Of a DNA stretch of 12,999 bases, positions 1 to 6,403 are shown piece by piece. The stretch is from an uncultured Planctomycetaceae bacterium (GTDB lineage Bacteria > Planctomycetota > Planctomycetia > Pirellulales > UBA1268), in the NCBI GenBank assembly GCA_903949225.1, contig CAJAYZ010000720.1, positions 1-12,999 on the forward strand, read 5' to 3'. The position numbers were made by a program, and so were the translations under genes. Numbering within the stretch: the stretch's first letter is position 1; every line of letters starts with the position of its first letter. The notes beneath the pieces are model-generated. The model was given only the letters and a program-made list of their open reading frames with translations. It did no database searches and was not told the DNA's origin.

Positions 1-1
1 C

Positions 2-214
2 CAGTACCACGTGACGGACGCCTTCGACGCGACCCCGACCGTGGTCGAGCGGATCGAGACCGACGGGTGCACGGTCCGGCGGGTCATCCGGGTCAGCGAC
101 GACTGCGGGAACACTCAGGAGGTCTCGGCCCAGAGCCGCCGGGCGCCTCGGGGTAGAGGTAGAAGGCCCCGCCGGGCTTCACGAAAGAATAATGGCCGGC
201 GATGCCCGCCATGA
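2..214 (+). CDS. Fragment of a HYR-like extracellular repeat protein (5' end outside window)
   Basis: The frame is open from the first base. Its first ~44 codons (to about base 133) read like one HYR/Ig-like repeat of secreted adhesin-type proteins. Visible marks are VTDAFDATPTVVER, then a GCTVRRVIRVSDDCGN stretch and EVSAQ, matching the family pattern 'D..DA.PTV...E....CT..R...V.D.CGN....Q'. After about base 133 the frame only translates the antisense of the aminotransferase gene (Arg/Pro-rich, no similarity) until a TGA at 212-214. The fragment therefore has no natural C-terminus. This suggests a recombination or assembly breakpoint near 125-135 rather than an intact gene. The repeat-family assignment is by pattern recognition over a short stretch and is moderately sure. 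Confidence 0.45.
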   Translation, partial: QYHVTDAFDATPTVVERIETDGCTVRRVIRVSDDCGNTQEVSAQSRRAPRGRGRRPRRASRKNNGRRCPP

Positions 215-1100
215 GTTTGTCGCGCTTCCGCTTGCACTCGGAGAGGGGGACATCCATCGGGGCGTCGATCGCGGCGATCGCCCCCCACTGGCCGATCTGC
301 GGGGCACAGACGAACGTGTACTGCTGCAGCATCGTGCAGGCATCGATGATCTCGGCAGGCCCGTGGACCCACCCCACGCGCCAGCCGGTCATCGCATGCG
401 ACTTCGAGAAGCCGTCGATGACGACGATCGCGTCGCTGTGCGCGGCCGGCGAATGGAAGGGCTCGTCATAGCAGTAGGAGCGGTAGAGCTCGTCGCTAAT
501 GAGCGTCACGCCCGTCTGCTCGGCGAGCCGGGCGAGGTCGCGCACGGTCTCGAGTGGAGCAACGAACCCGGTCGGATTCGACGGCGTGTTGAGGAGGATC
601 GCCTTCGTCCGCGGCGTGATCGCCGCCGCCACTCGTTCGACATCGATGGAAAATGACGGCGAGGTGTCGACGATCACGCATCTGCCGCCGAGGAATTCGA
701 CGAGCGGCCGATACATCACGAAGGCCGGCTCGAAGAGGATCACCTCGTCGCCGGGATCGATCATGGCCATGAGCACGAGGACCAAGGCACCGCTCGAGCC
801 ACTCGTGACACAGAGCTTCCGCCCGGGCTGACCCAGCTCGTCGCGAACGGCTCCCTCGAGCCGTTCGCGGAGCTGCGGGATGCCTTGGGTCTGCGTGTAG
901 CCGCTCTTTCCGGCGTCGATGGCAGCCTTGGCCGCCTCGCACGCCGCCACCGGCATGGCGAAGTCTGGCTGACCGATCGCCAGATTGATCGGGTCGTCGA
1001 GCCGCGCGGCAAGATCGAACGCCTTCCGGATCCCGGAGGAATCGAAGGCGCTGGCCCGCCGCGAGACGATCGCCCGCCGCACGGTTGCCGGGGTGTTCAC
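93..1100 (-). pseudogene. PLP-dependent class I/II aminotransferase, C-terminally truncated
   Basis: This is a fold-type I, aspartate-aminotransferase-like enzyme that would transfer amino groups between amino and 2-oxo acids in the cytoplasm. The 335 residues show the N-terminal NLAIGQPDF substrate segment, NTPSNPTG (171-178), the PLP-pyridine aspartate in SDELY (D203), and the Schiff-base lysine in GFSKSHAMTGWRVGW (K233). Similarity runs to GGAFYLYPEAPGGSG (~residue 324) and then stops: the last ~11 residues are unrelated and end in TGA at 93. Family members are ~380-390 residues, so the C-terminal subdomain with the substrate-carboxylate arginine is missing. None of the other minus frames in 1-130 restores it. 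The start is GTG at 1100, overlapping the stop of the thioredoxin gene by 4 nt (GTGA), which implies translational coupling. Whether it is truly broken or cut by an assembly join cannot be told here. Substrate is unknown. Confidence 0.85.
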
Positions 1101-2296
1101 TTGGCGTCCTTGAAAATCTTGGCGAGTTCTTCACCGAGCTTCTCGCCGCGGACATCCATCGACACGACCTTGCCGTCCCGGCCGACGAGGATCACGGTGG
1201 GGATGCCGGTGATGCCGTAGTACGCGGCGAGGGGATGCTGCCACCCCTGTCCCTCGGGCTGCTCGAAGAGGATCGTCCAGGGGATCTCCTTCTCCTTGAG
1301 GAACGCCTCGAGGGCATCGCGGTCGGTGTCGAGACTGATCCCCACCACCTCGAATCCCTTGTCGTGGTACTTCTCGTAGGCAGCCAGAACGTTTGGCATC
1401 TCGGCGATGCACGGCCCGCACCAGGTGGCCCAGAAGTCGACGAGCACGACCTTGCCATCGAGCGTCTTCTGGTCGAACGCTTGGCCATCGAGGTTCGTGC
1501 CGCGGATCTCCATCTCGTTGCCGATCAGGCCGAGGCGGCGGAGCATGCCGGCCATGCCCTCTCCCATCGCCTTGATCTGCGGATTGCTGCTCTTCACGAA
1601 CGCCCCGCCGAAAGCGGCGTAGGCCTTGCCGGCCGCTTCGCTCCCCCCCGGCATGTGCTCCATGGCGCCGGCGAACTGCATCGCAAACTGGGCGATCGCC
1701 CCGTCATCAGGGTCTTTCTCGAGCAGCGCGTTGATCCGGGAGACAACGGATTCCGCCCCGGTCACGTCCTGGTCTTTGAGGATCTTCTGGGCATCGCCTA
1801 CCAGAACGATCTGCGCGGCCTCGGCGGCAAGTTCGGGATCCTCGCCATTGACGAGCGTCTCGGCGAATTCGCCGAGCGTGGCCTCGGCATCGCGATCGCC
1901 AAGCCGGGCAAGGAGGGTCAGGCTTTGGAGCTTCATCCGCGAAGCCCGCGCCTGGGCCTCCTCATTCGGCTCCGTCTGATCGAGGATCTTGTCGGCCACG
2001 GTGACCGAGGTCTTGGCCACCTGGCCCAGAAACGCCTCGGCCTGCTGGCGGCTGGTCGGCTTGAAGTTCGTCTTGTGGAGCTTGTCGATGAAGGCAAGCA
2101 ACTCCTCGGGAGTTCCGTCCGGAATCTCACCGATCTCGGGGATGCCGTTGGCATCCCCCTTCTTGGCGGCGGTCGGATCGGCGATGTCGTCGACCACCAC
2201 CTGGGCCGAGAGGCTCCCACCGGTCGCCAGGACGATCCCCGCGGCGCAGAGGAGCGCCTGACCGGCGCGACGGGAACGGGCCATCGGGAAAAACAT
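1097..2296 (-). CDS. Exported TlpA/ResA-type thioredoxin with long helical N-terminal domain
   Basis: A 399-residue exported thiol-disulfide oxidoreductase. A signal peptide (MARSRR, hydrophobic core, cleavage near SLSA-Q at ~32) precedes a ~230-residue, Ala/Glu-rich, probably all-helical region (~60-260) that I do not recognise. A TlpA/AhpC-TSA thioredoxin fold follows (~262-399). The domain shows VLVDFWATWCGPC, with the redox CxxC at 293-296, and the cis-proline in GIPTVIL (P366). Such domains keep periplasmic proteins or cytochrome c apo-forms reduced. The ATG at 2296 is chosen because GAGG sits 5 nt upstream and the signal peptide follows at once; a frame extension to 2668 has no signal-like N-terminus. 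ATG at 2284 (MARSRR) is the alternative. It is the first gene of a pair with the aminotransferase. A possible promoter lies ~70-100 nt upstream. Specific partner unknown. Confidence 0.9.
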   Translation of the reverse strand: MFFPMARSRRAGQALLCAAGIVLATGGSLSAQVVVDDIADPTAAKKGDANGIPEIGEIPDGTPEELLAFIDKLHKTNFKPTSRQQAEAFLGQVAKTSVTVADKILDQTEPNEEAQARASRMKLQSLTLLARLGDRDAEATLGEFAETLVNGEDPELAAEAAQIVLVGDAQKILKDQDVTGAESVVSRINALLEKDPDDGAIAQFAMQFAGAMEHMPGGSEAAGKAYAAFGGAFVKSSNPQIKAMGEGMAGMLRRLGLIGNEMEIRGTNLDGQAFDQKTLDGKVVLVDFWATWCGPCIAEMPNVLAAYEKYHDKGFEVVGISLDTDRDALEAFLKEKEIPWTILFEQPEGQGWQHPLAAYYGITGIPTVILVGRDGKVVSMDVRGEKLGEELAKIFKDAK

Positions 2297-2363
2297 GAAG
2301 ACCTCGAGGGGATTCGCTCCCGAGGGGAGCAGGTGTTGAGTTGGCCTTGCGGACGACCCATCG

Positions 2364-2393
2364 ATGGTAACGGGCTCGGGCGGCACGGGGCAA
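2364..2393 (-). promoter_or_regulatory. Possible sigma70-like promoter of the thioredoxin gene
   Basis: On the minus strand TTGCCC (2388-2393) and TACCAT (2364-2369) are separated by 18 nt, each matching consensus at four of six positions. They lie ~70 nt before the ATG at 2296, inside the 280-nt gap. This is a weak match found by eye and could be chance in a region with few other candidates. Confidence 0.25.
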
Positions 2394-2471
2394 TCCGACC
2401 GGGCGAGCGGATTTCCGCGGGCCGCGGCCGAATGGGCGGCTGCGGCGCGGAAACCGGGATCGGCGAATCGT

Positions 2472-2504
2472 TTTTCCCCTGGCAGATAGGGGAAAATGTT
2501 CCCC
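2472..2504. repeat. Nested inverted repeats TTTTCCCC / GGGGAAAA / TTCCCC
   Basis: TTTTCCCC (2472-2479), nine bases, GGGGAAAA (2489-2496) form an 8-bp perfect stem. GGGGAA (2489-2494), four bases, TTCCCC (2499-2504) form a competing 6-bp stem that shares the middle arm. The element lies 73-105 nt downstream of the DUF11 gene stop, read on the minus strand, and ~175-210 nt upstream of the thioredoxin start. It could end transcription of the upstream operon or be an operator. There is no clear U-tract. A similar element lies at 12858-12885. Confidence 0.55.
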
Positions 2505-2576
2505 GCCGACGGCCGCAGCGACCGGGCCGCTGACGACATCGGGCGGCCCGGCGGCCCCTCGTCAACGATCAGCCGA

Positions 2577-4082
2577 TCAGTGGACGATCGTGCGAAACCG
2601 CACGAAGCCACCCTGGCCGGGAGCGAGCGTCCCCTTGAAGGTCCAGGAGACGAGCGTGGCCCCGTCATCCCCCTTCGAGGTGGAGATCTCTGCCGGGAGA
2701 TTCGACACCGGGCTTCCTTCGATCACAGCCAACCGGCCGGGGACGGCATCGACGAGCGTGATGTCGGTGAGAGGACGGTCGCCGGAGTTGAGGAGGAAGA
2801 TCGTGAAGTCGAGTTCCTCGCCGGGGCGGGCGGTGTCGCTGCCGGCCCGCTTGGAGAGGGTGAGCTCGCAGCGGCCCGGAGACTCCAGGCGGAGCGTTGC
2901 CACGCCATGATCGACAGCGAGCACGTCGGCGGCTTCGCCATTGACGGTCACCTGCGCCCCCGAGACACACATCCAGGCCAGCGGCACGTCGATCTTCCGC
3001 GCCAGCCGCGGAGCCTGAACGTTGTGGACCTTCTCGGCAGGGAGGTCGAGCGCGACGGCAACCGGGCCGTCGACCCCTTCCTTGAGCACCGGCGGTTGCA
3101 CCTTGTCGACGGCCAGCACGGGAATCCGGTCTTCGATGGCAATGCCCGGCTGAGCGAGCTTGGCGGCGACGATCTGGGTCTGCTGGGTCTTGTCGCGCAC
3201 CGACTGGCCGACCGCGCCCGACGCGGCGATGGTGTCGAGAGCGACGCCACGCGGACCGGTGGGGACGGCATCCTCGAACGGTCGGATCACCCGACGGACC
3301 GACGAGAACCGCGGCGCGTAGACGCAGGTGCAGTTGGAAGCGACGACACAACTCTCCGCTTCGACGCAGGATTCGTCTTCCGGCGCAGGACCAGGTCCAT
3401 CGGCGCGGTAGCGGGCGACCGTGTCGCCGGAGGTGAGATTGCCGAGGCGATTCCGGCCGCGGGGTACGGCCGGCTTGCCGTGATCACCGCCGTCACAGAC
3501 AAGGCACGGCCCGATGACCGGGATAGCAATCGTGGGAACGATGGGGCCGCCGCAGCCAGCTTGGCATTCCCCCCCCTGGCAGCCAGCAGAGGCATGGGCT
3601 CCGAAAATCCGACAAGCGTGCAGCCGACAGCGCGGCGAACCGCAGCCCCCCTCACGAATGCCGTGGGGGGCGTTCTGGTGACATTCGGTCCCCTGGCAGG
3701 TGCCGCCACCGATCGCGGTGGCATCGGCTGGCAGCGGCGTTGCCCCACCGGCTTGGCCGAGACGGGGCAGGGAAGGGGAGGGGAGTTCGAGGCCGGTTGA
3801 GTGCACCTCGCCATCCCGGATCGTCGGCGCGACGAGGGGCAGCTCGGAGGCCTCCGCGGCAGCGGCACGATCCTCAGCCTGGGGCGTGGCCGCAGATTTT
3901 TCTGCGTCGGAAGGCTCCGCGACGGCAGCCGAGGCGATGACGGCCGGGAGCGGCGTCACGGCGGCAACGGGCACCGTGAGCGACATCGAGCGGCACGACG
4001 CCAGCAGGACGGCGCCGGCGGCGACGGCCAGCCAGCGGACGGTCTGGCCAGGACGGTGAGCAGCTGGCTGGGATGAGCTCAT
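2577..4082 (-). CDS. Cys-rich DUF11-domain lipoprotein
   Basis: A 501-residue envelope protein. The signal sequence ends in a lipobox, LLASC, so C30 is probably lipidated. After an Ala/Pro-rich spacer comes a striking cysteine-rich stretch (~129-253) with 14 cysteines, including CX4CH (129-135), several CX4C spacings and CLVC (193-196). The region ~258-400 is without recognised domain. A DUF11-like repeat fills ~405-495: GEELDFTIFLLNSGDRPL, TDITLVDAVP and a terminal GGFVRFRTIV strand. DUF11 repeats are Ig-like modules of surface proteins. The ATG at 4082 overlaps the TGA of the preceding gene (ATGA), so translation is probably coupled and the two products probably act together at the cell surface. 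No enzymatic motif is seen. The cysteines could form disulfides or bind metal; which one is unknown. Confidence 0.85.
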   Translation of the reverse strand: MSSSQPAAHRPGQTVRWLAVAAGAVLLASCRSMSLTVPVAAVTPLPAVIASAAVAEPSDAEKSAATPQAEDRAAAAEASELPLVAPTIRDGEVHSTGLELPSPSLPRLGQAGGATPLPADATAIGGGTCQGTECHQNAPHGIREGGCGSPRCRLHACRIFGAHASAGCQGGECQAGCGGPIVPTIAIPVIGPCLVCDGGDHGKPAVPRGRNRLGNLTSGDTVARYRADGPGPAPEDESCVEAESCVVASNCTCVYAPRFSSVRRVIRPFEDAVPTGPRGVALDTIAASGAVGQSVRDKTQQTQIVAAKLAQPGIAIEDRIPVLAVDKVQPPVLKEGVDGPVAVALDLPAEKVHNVQAPRLARKIDVPLAWMCVSGAQVTVNGEAADVLAVDHGVATLRLESPGRCELTLSKRAGSDTARPGEELDFTIFLLNSGDRPLTDITLVDAVPGRLAVIEGSPVSNLPAEISTSKGDDGATLVSWTFKGTLAPGQGGFVRFRTIVH

Positions 4083-4819
4083 GGCACCACTCCCGGGGCA
4101 GGCAGCCGATTGCCCAGAACGATTTCGGCGACCGGGGCCCCGAGCGTGGCGGCGATCTCGCGGGGGTCGTCACAGGGGCGAACGTCGAAGGAGTTGGCCG
4201 CGGAGATGTCGGCGACGTCCGGGTCGCAGGCCATGTAGACGATCCGTTCGACGTGGGCGCCGTCGAGTGCCTGGACGAAGTCGTTCTCGTCGATCACGAG
4301 CTCGACCGGGAAGCGGTGATCCATGCCCGGCGGCGTGGCGAGTCGGGCGAGGATGCGGATCGTCGGATAGACCTCGAGCCCCTCGTAGCCCGGCACCCCG
4401 CCGAGACGCACCCGGTAGGTGCTCCCCACGAGGAGCGACGTCCGGAACGGAGCCGCGGCTGGGGGCGACCAACCGGCGAAGGTCTCGACGGAAACCGTCA
4501 TTCCCTTCGGCCCCTGAATCGAGACCGGCTGGAGCGCCGCAGCCAGAGAGGCCTCCGGAAAGGGACCGGCCTGCGGGTGTCCTTGGGCGCCAATCGCTCC
4601 CGGCAAGAGTCGGCTGGCGAGTGTATCCACCTGCTCTTCCGGCCCCGCGTCGCCGCCCTGCAACGGCAACGCGATTCCGGTGAAGCAGGCGGTCGCCAGC
4701 AGCCCTCGGACAACCCGCAGCACGGTCCCTGACCGGACAGCCCCCCGGGACAAAGCCCCGACAGGGTTCCACCGCGTCGTCGATCCGGCCGTGCATCCGG
4801 TGGAGCGGTGGGTGTTCAT
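4079..4819 (-). CDS. Secreted protein paralogous to the neighbouring lipoprotein; function unknown
   Basis: A 246-residue protein with an Arg-rich N-terminus and a hydrophobic stretch (~38-52) suggesting export; ATAC at 42-45 is a poor lipobox. Residues ~100-205 align with ~101-203 of the product of 4965-6203. Shared marks include GP.GM.V, YR..L...PG.EGLE.YPT (135-153), a His/Pro pair before a .ED/.END acidic patch (168-180), and a VYL/VYM..DP strand (194-200). I do not recognise the family beyond this pairing; the pattern suggests a beta-rich extracytoplasmic domain. ATG at 4819 is chosen over an upstream start at 4894, whose extra 25 residues look non-coding; there is no clear Shine-Dalgarno. 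The stop overlaps the DUF11 gene start by 4 nt. A hairpin and a 12-bp palindrome lie in the 145-nt gap before it. Confidence 0.75.
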   Translation of the reverse strand: MNTHRSTGCTAGSTTRWNPVGALSRGAVRSGTVLRVVRGLLATACFTGIALPLQGGDAGPEEQVDTLASRLLPGAIGAQGHPQAGPFPEASLAAALQPVSIQGPKGMTVSVETFAGWSPPAAAPFRTSLLVGSTYRVRLGGVPGYEGLEVYPTIRILARLATPPGMDHRFPVELVIDENDFVQALDGAHVERIVYMACDPDVADISAANSFDVRPCDDPREIAATLGAPVAEIVLGNRLPAPGVVP

Positions 4820-4873
4820 GGCATCAACACGAAGGGGGGAAAAGAACGGACGGAACGATCGACACCGAGCTCT

Positions 4874-4885
4874 GAGCCTAGGCTC
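4874..4885. promoter_or_regulatory. Perfect 12-bp palindrome GAGCCTAGGCTC
   Basis: A self-complementary 12-mer centred on CTAG, 55 nt upstream of the ATG at 4819, between that start and the hairpin at 4911-4959. CTAG is rare in many bacterial genomes, which makes a perfect palindrome around it more notable. It may be an operator or part of a 5' leader structure. No regulator can be named. Confidence 0.35.
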
Positions 4886-4910
4886 CACGACCACCGAGAG
4901 CGTCTGTCCC

Positions 4911-4959
4911 GTCGACCTTCCCTGGACCGGTCAGGCGACCGGTCCAGGGGTTGGTCGAC
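4911..4959 (-). terminator. Long GC-rich hairpin directly after the lipoprotein gene
   Basis: A perfect 12-bp stem CCTGGACCGGTC / GACCGGTCCAGG encloses the four-base loop AGGC. It is extended by further outer pairing (GTCGACC at 4911-4917 with GGTCGAC at 4953-4959) through a small internal mismatch. It begins 5 nt after the stop codon at 4965, in the gap between two genes of one apparent operon. There is no run of U, so it may act as a Rho-type or partial terminator, or as a processing/stability stem that lowers expression of the downstream paralogue relative to the lipoprotein. Confidence 0.6.
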
Positions 4960-4964
4960 GTGAT

Positions 4965-6203
4965 TCAGGGGATGAAGTCTTCCGGGGCCGGCGGGCACTC
5001 ACCGGCGGCGGTGTCGGGATCGGGCCCGCCGTTGCCGACGTACCGGAGACGATCCTCGTCGGGCTGACGGAGCCGGATGTTCGGCACGTCCGACCGCTCC
5101 GCGATGTAGGCCCGGTGGGCCGGCTTGGGGTAGCTCAAGCCCGGAGACTGCTGGACATGGAGCTTGAGTTCGCTCGTCGGCCCCGGGATGTGGTGCTTGG
5201 TGTGATTGGTGATCGTGTGCTTCCGCAGACCGGCAGGCACCCCCAGCGGGATGTGGGCCGGGCCCGGGAGGCCGATCGGCGTCCCGGTGATCGGATAGCC
5301 GTAGGTCGGTGCCGTCATCCCGGCGAGGAACGCCGGCGGCAGCTGTGAGGGATCACCGCCACAGGGCATTCCCAACGGCATCGGATTGGCCGCAGAAGCG
5401 CCCGGCATCCCGGCTCCACCATCCCCAGCCAGGGCCCCAGCCCCCTTCCCGGGAGACTGCAGGTCCTTGTTGCCGATGCGGATGATCGCAAGGATCGAGC
5501 CGCGGCGATCGGCCTCGACGACCGGATCGCACCCCGGATCGAGACGCGTGCTGACGAGCGTTTCCACGCCGGCGACCGCCAGTTCCTGGTACTCCGGGTC
5601 GGGAAGATAGACGACTTTCGTCACGAAGTTGCCACTCGTGACCTGATCGAGATCCTCGTCGGTGAGCTGGAAAGGGATCGCGTTGTGGGCGAGGAACGCA
5701 TCCGTCCGCGGAGTGACGGGGGCCACTTCGAGCGTCGGGTAGAGCTCGAGCCCTTCCTGACCGGGGATGTCGGTGAGCTTGAGGCGGTAGATCGCCCCTT
5801 GGGCGAAGTCGTAGCGACCGGGCGTCACGAGCGGTTCGGAGTCGAAGCCACCGAACTCGGAGACATCCCAGTGGACCTGCATCCCATCGGGGCCGATGAA
5901 GCCGATCTGGGAAGCGGGGAAGTTCATCCCGTAGCCGGGACCTCCCATCCCACCGGCATCGACGCCGTTGGCAGCCATCATTTCCTCGTAGCCCACCGGG
6001 GAGATCACCCCGGGGCCGGGCCCCTCCACGCCGGGGCCGGGATGCTGGAGCATCGCCGCCGGCGGGAGCACGTTCGTGTGCGGCGTGGCGACCGGACGGA
6101 TCTGGGCCAGTCCGGTGAACGGTGAGTTCGCCGGGATGTGGCAGCCGGTCAGCGAGGCTGCCAGCGACAAGCCGACGAAACCCTGCAGATGTCGTTTCAC
6201 CAT
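4965..6203 (-). CDS. Lipoprotein with paralogous extracytoplasmic domain; function unknown
   Basis: A 412-residue protein with signal MVKRHLQGFVGLSLAASLTGC, an LTGC lipobox making C21 the lipidation site. Residues ~40-95 are Pro/Gly/Met-rich low complexity. Residues ~101-245 carry the domain shared with the product of 4079-4819 (YRLKLTDIPGQEGLELYPT at 139-157, PFQLTDEDLDQ at 177-187). A Gly/Pro-rich linker and a His-rich KHTITNHTKHHIPGP patch follow, then a polar tail ending in EDFIP. The start is fixed by an unusually strong ribosome site. It heads the minus-strand run of envelope genes. A structural or cargo-binding role at the outer surface is plausible but inferred only from anchoring and composition. 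Confidence 0.85.
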   Translation of the reverse strand: MVKRHLQGFVGLSLAASLTGCHIPANSPFTGLAQIRPVATPHTNVLPPAAMLQHPGPGVEGPGPGVISPVGYEEMMAANGVDAGGMGGPGYGMNFPASQIGFIGPDGMQVHWDVSEFGGFDSEPLVTPGRYDFAQGAIYRLKLTDIPGQEGLELYPTLEVAPVTPRTDAFLAHNAIPFQLTDEDLDQVTSGNFVTKVVYLPDPEYQELAVAGVETLVSTRLDPGCDPVVEADRRGSILAIIRIGNKDLQSPGKGAGALAGDGGAGMPGASAANPMPLGMPCGGDPSQLPPAFLAGMTAPTYGYPITGTPIGLPGPAHIPLGVPAGLRKHTITNHTKHHIPGPTSELKLHVQQSPGLSYPKPAHRAYIAERSDVPNIRLRQPDEDRLRYVGNGGPDPDTAAGECPPAPEDFIP

Positions 6204-6205
6204 CG

Positions 6206-6216
6206 GATCACCTCCT
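6206..6216 (-). promoter_or_regulatory. Near-ideal Shine-Dalgarno of the lipoprotein gene
   Basis: On the minus strand AGGAGGTGATC matches 11 consecutive bases of the complement of the canonical 16S rRNA 3' end, with 7 nt between GGAGG and the ATG at 6203. Other genes here have short or no Shine-Dalgarno, so this gene is probably translated at high level. It rules out the longer frame starting at 6404. Confidence 0.85.
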
Positions 6217-6320
6217 CTAGCCTGCGGACGATTGGCCGCATGTCCCGGTCGGTCGGGGAAGCCCCTGTGCGGATCGCTGCTGGTCGTGTCTGGACGTCCT
6301 GCCACAGCGGGAATCCGCCG

Positions 6321-6349
6321 TGGGCAGGCCGGGGGGGCTTCCGTACACT
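6321..6349 (+). promoter_or_regulatory. Candidate promoter of the LolA-like gene
   Basis: TGGGCA (6321-6326), 17 nt, TACACT (6344-6349), each four of six to sigma70 consensus, would start RNA ~48 nt before the ATG at 6404. The TACACT box is followed by CGCGCCC, and the same TACACTCSCGCCC string follows the candidate promoter of the cvpA gene at 11749. Confidence 0.45.
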
Positions 6350-6403
6350 CGCGCCCTGCGGCATCCGTTACCGGACCGCTGGCAGAAGTCACCACCCGCC
6401 CCA

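Noticed and set aside
1085..2533. 482-codon plus-strand open frame antisense to the thioredoxin gene
   Set aside because: It mirrors the real gene codon by codon. The product is Arg/Gly/Leu/Glu-rich without domains; long antisense frames are expected at this GC content.
2297..2668. N-terminal extension of the thioredoxin to 2668
   Set aside because: The extension overlaps the end of the DUF11 gene, is Arg/Pro/Ser-rich, and would bury the signal peptide that begins at 2296.
3680..3698. CX4CH in the DUF11 protein as a c-type haem site
   Set aside because: A single atypical spacing within a cysteine-rich region, without other cytochrome features, is not enough to call haem binding.
2496..3800. 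434-codon plus-strand frame antisense to the DUF11 gene
   Set aside because: No family features and strongly Arg/Asp/Gly biased; the opposite strand has a lipobox and a DUF11 repeat.
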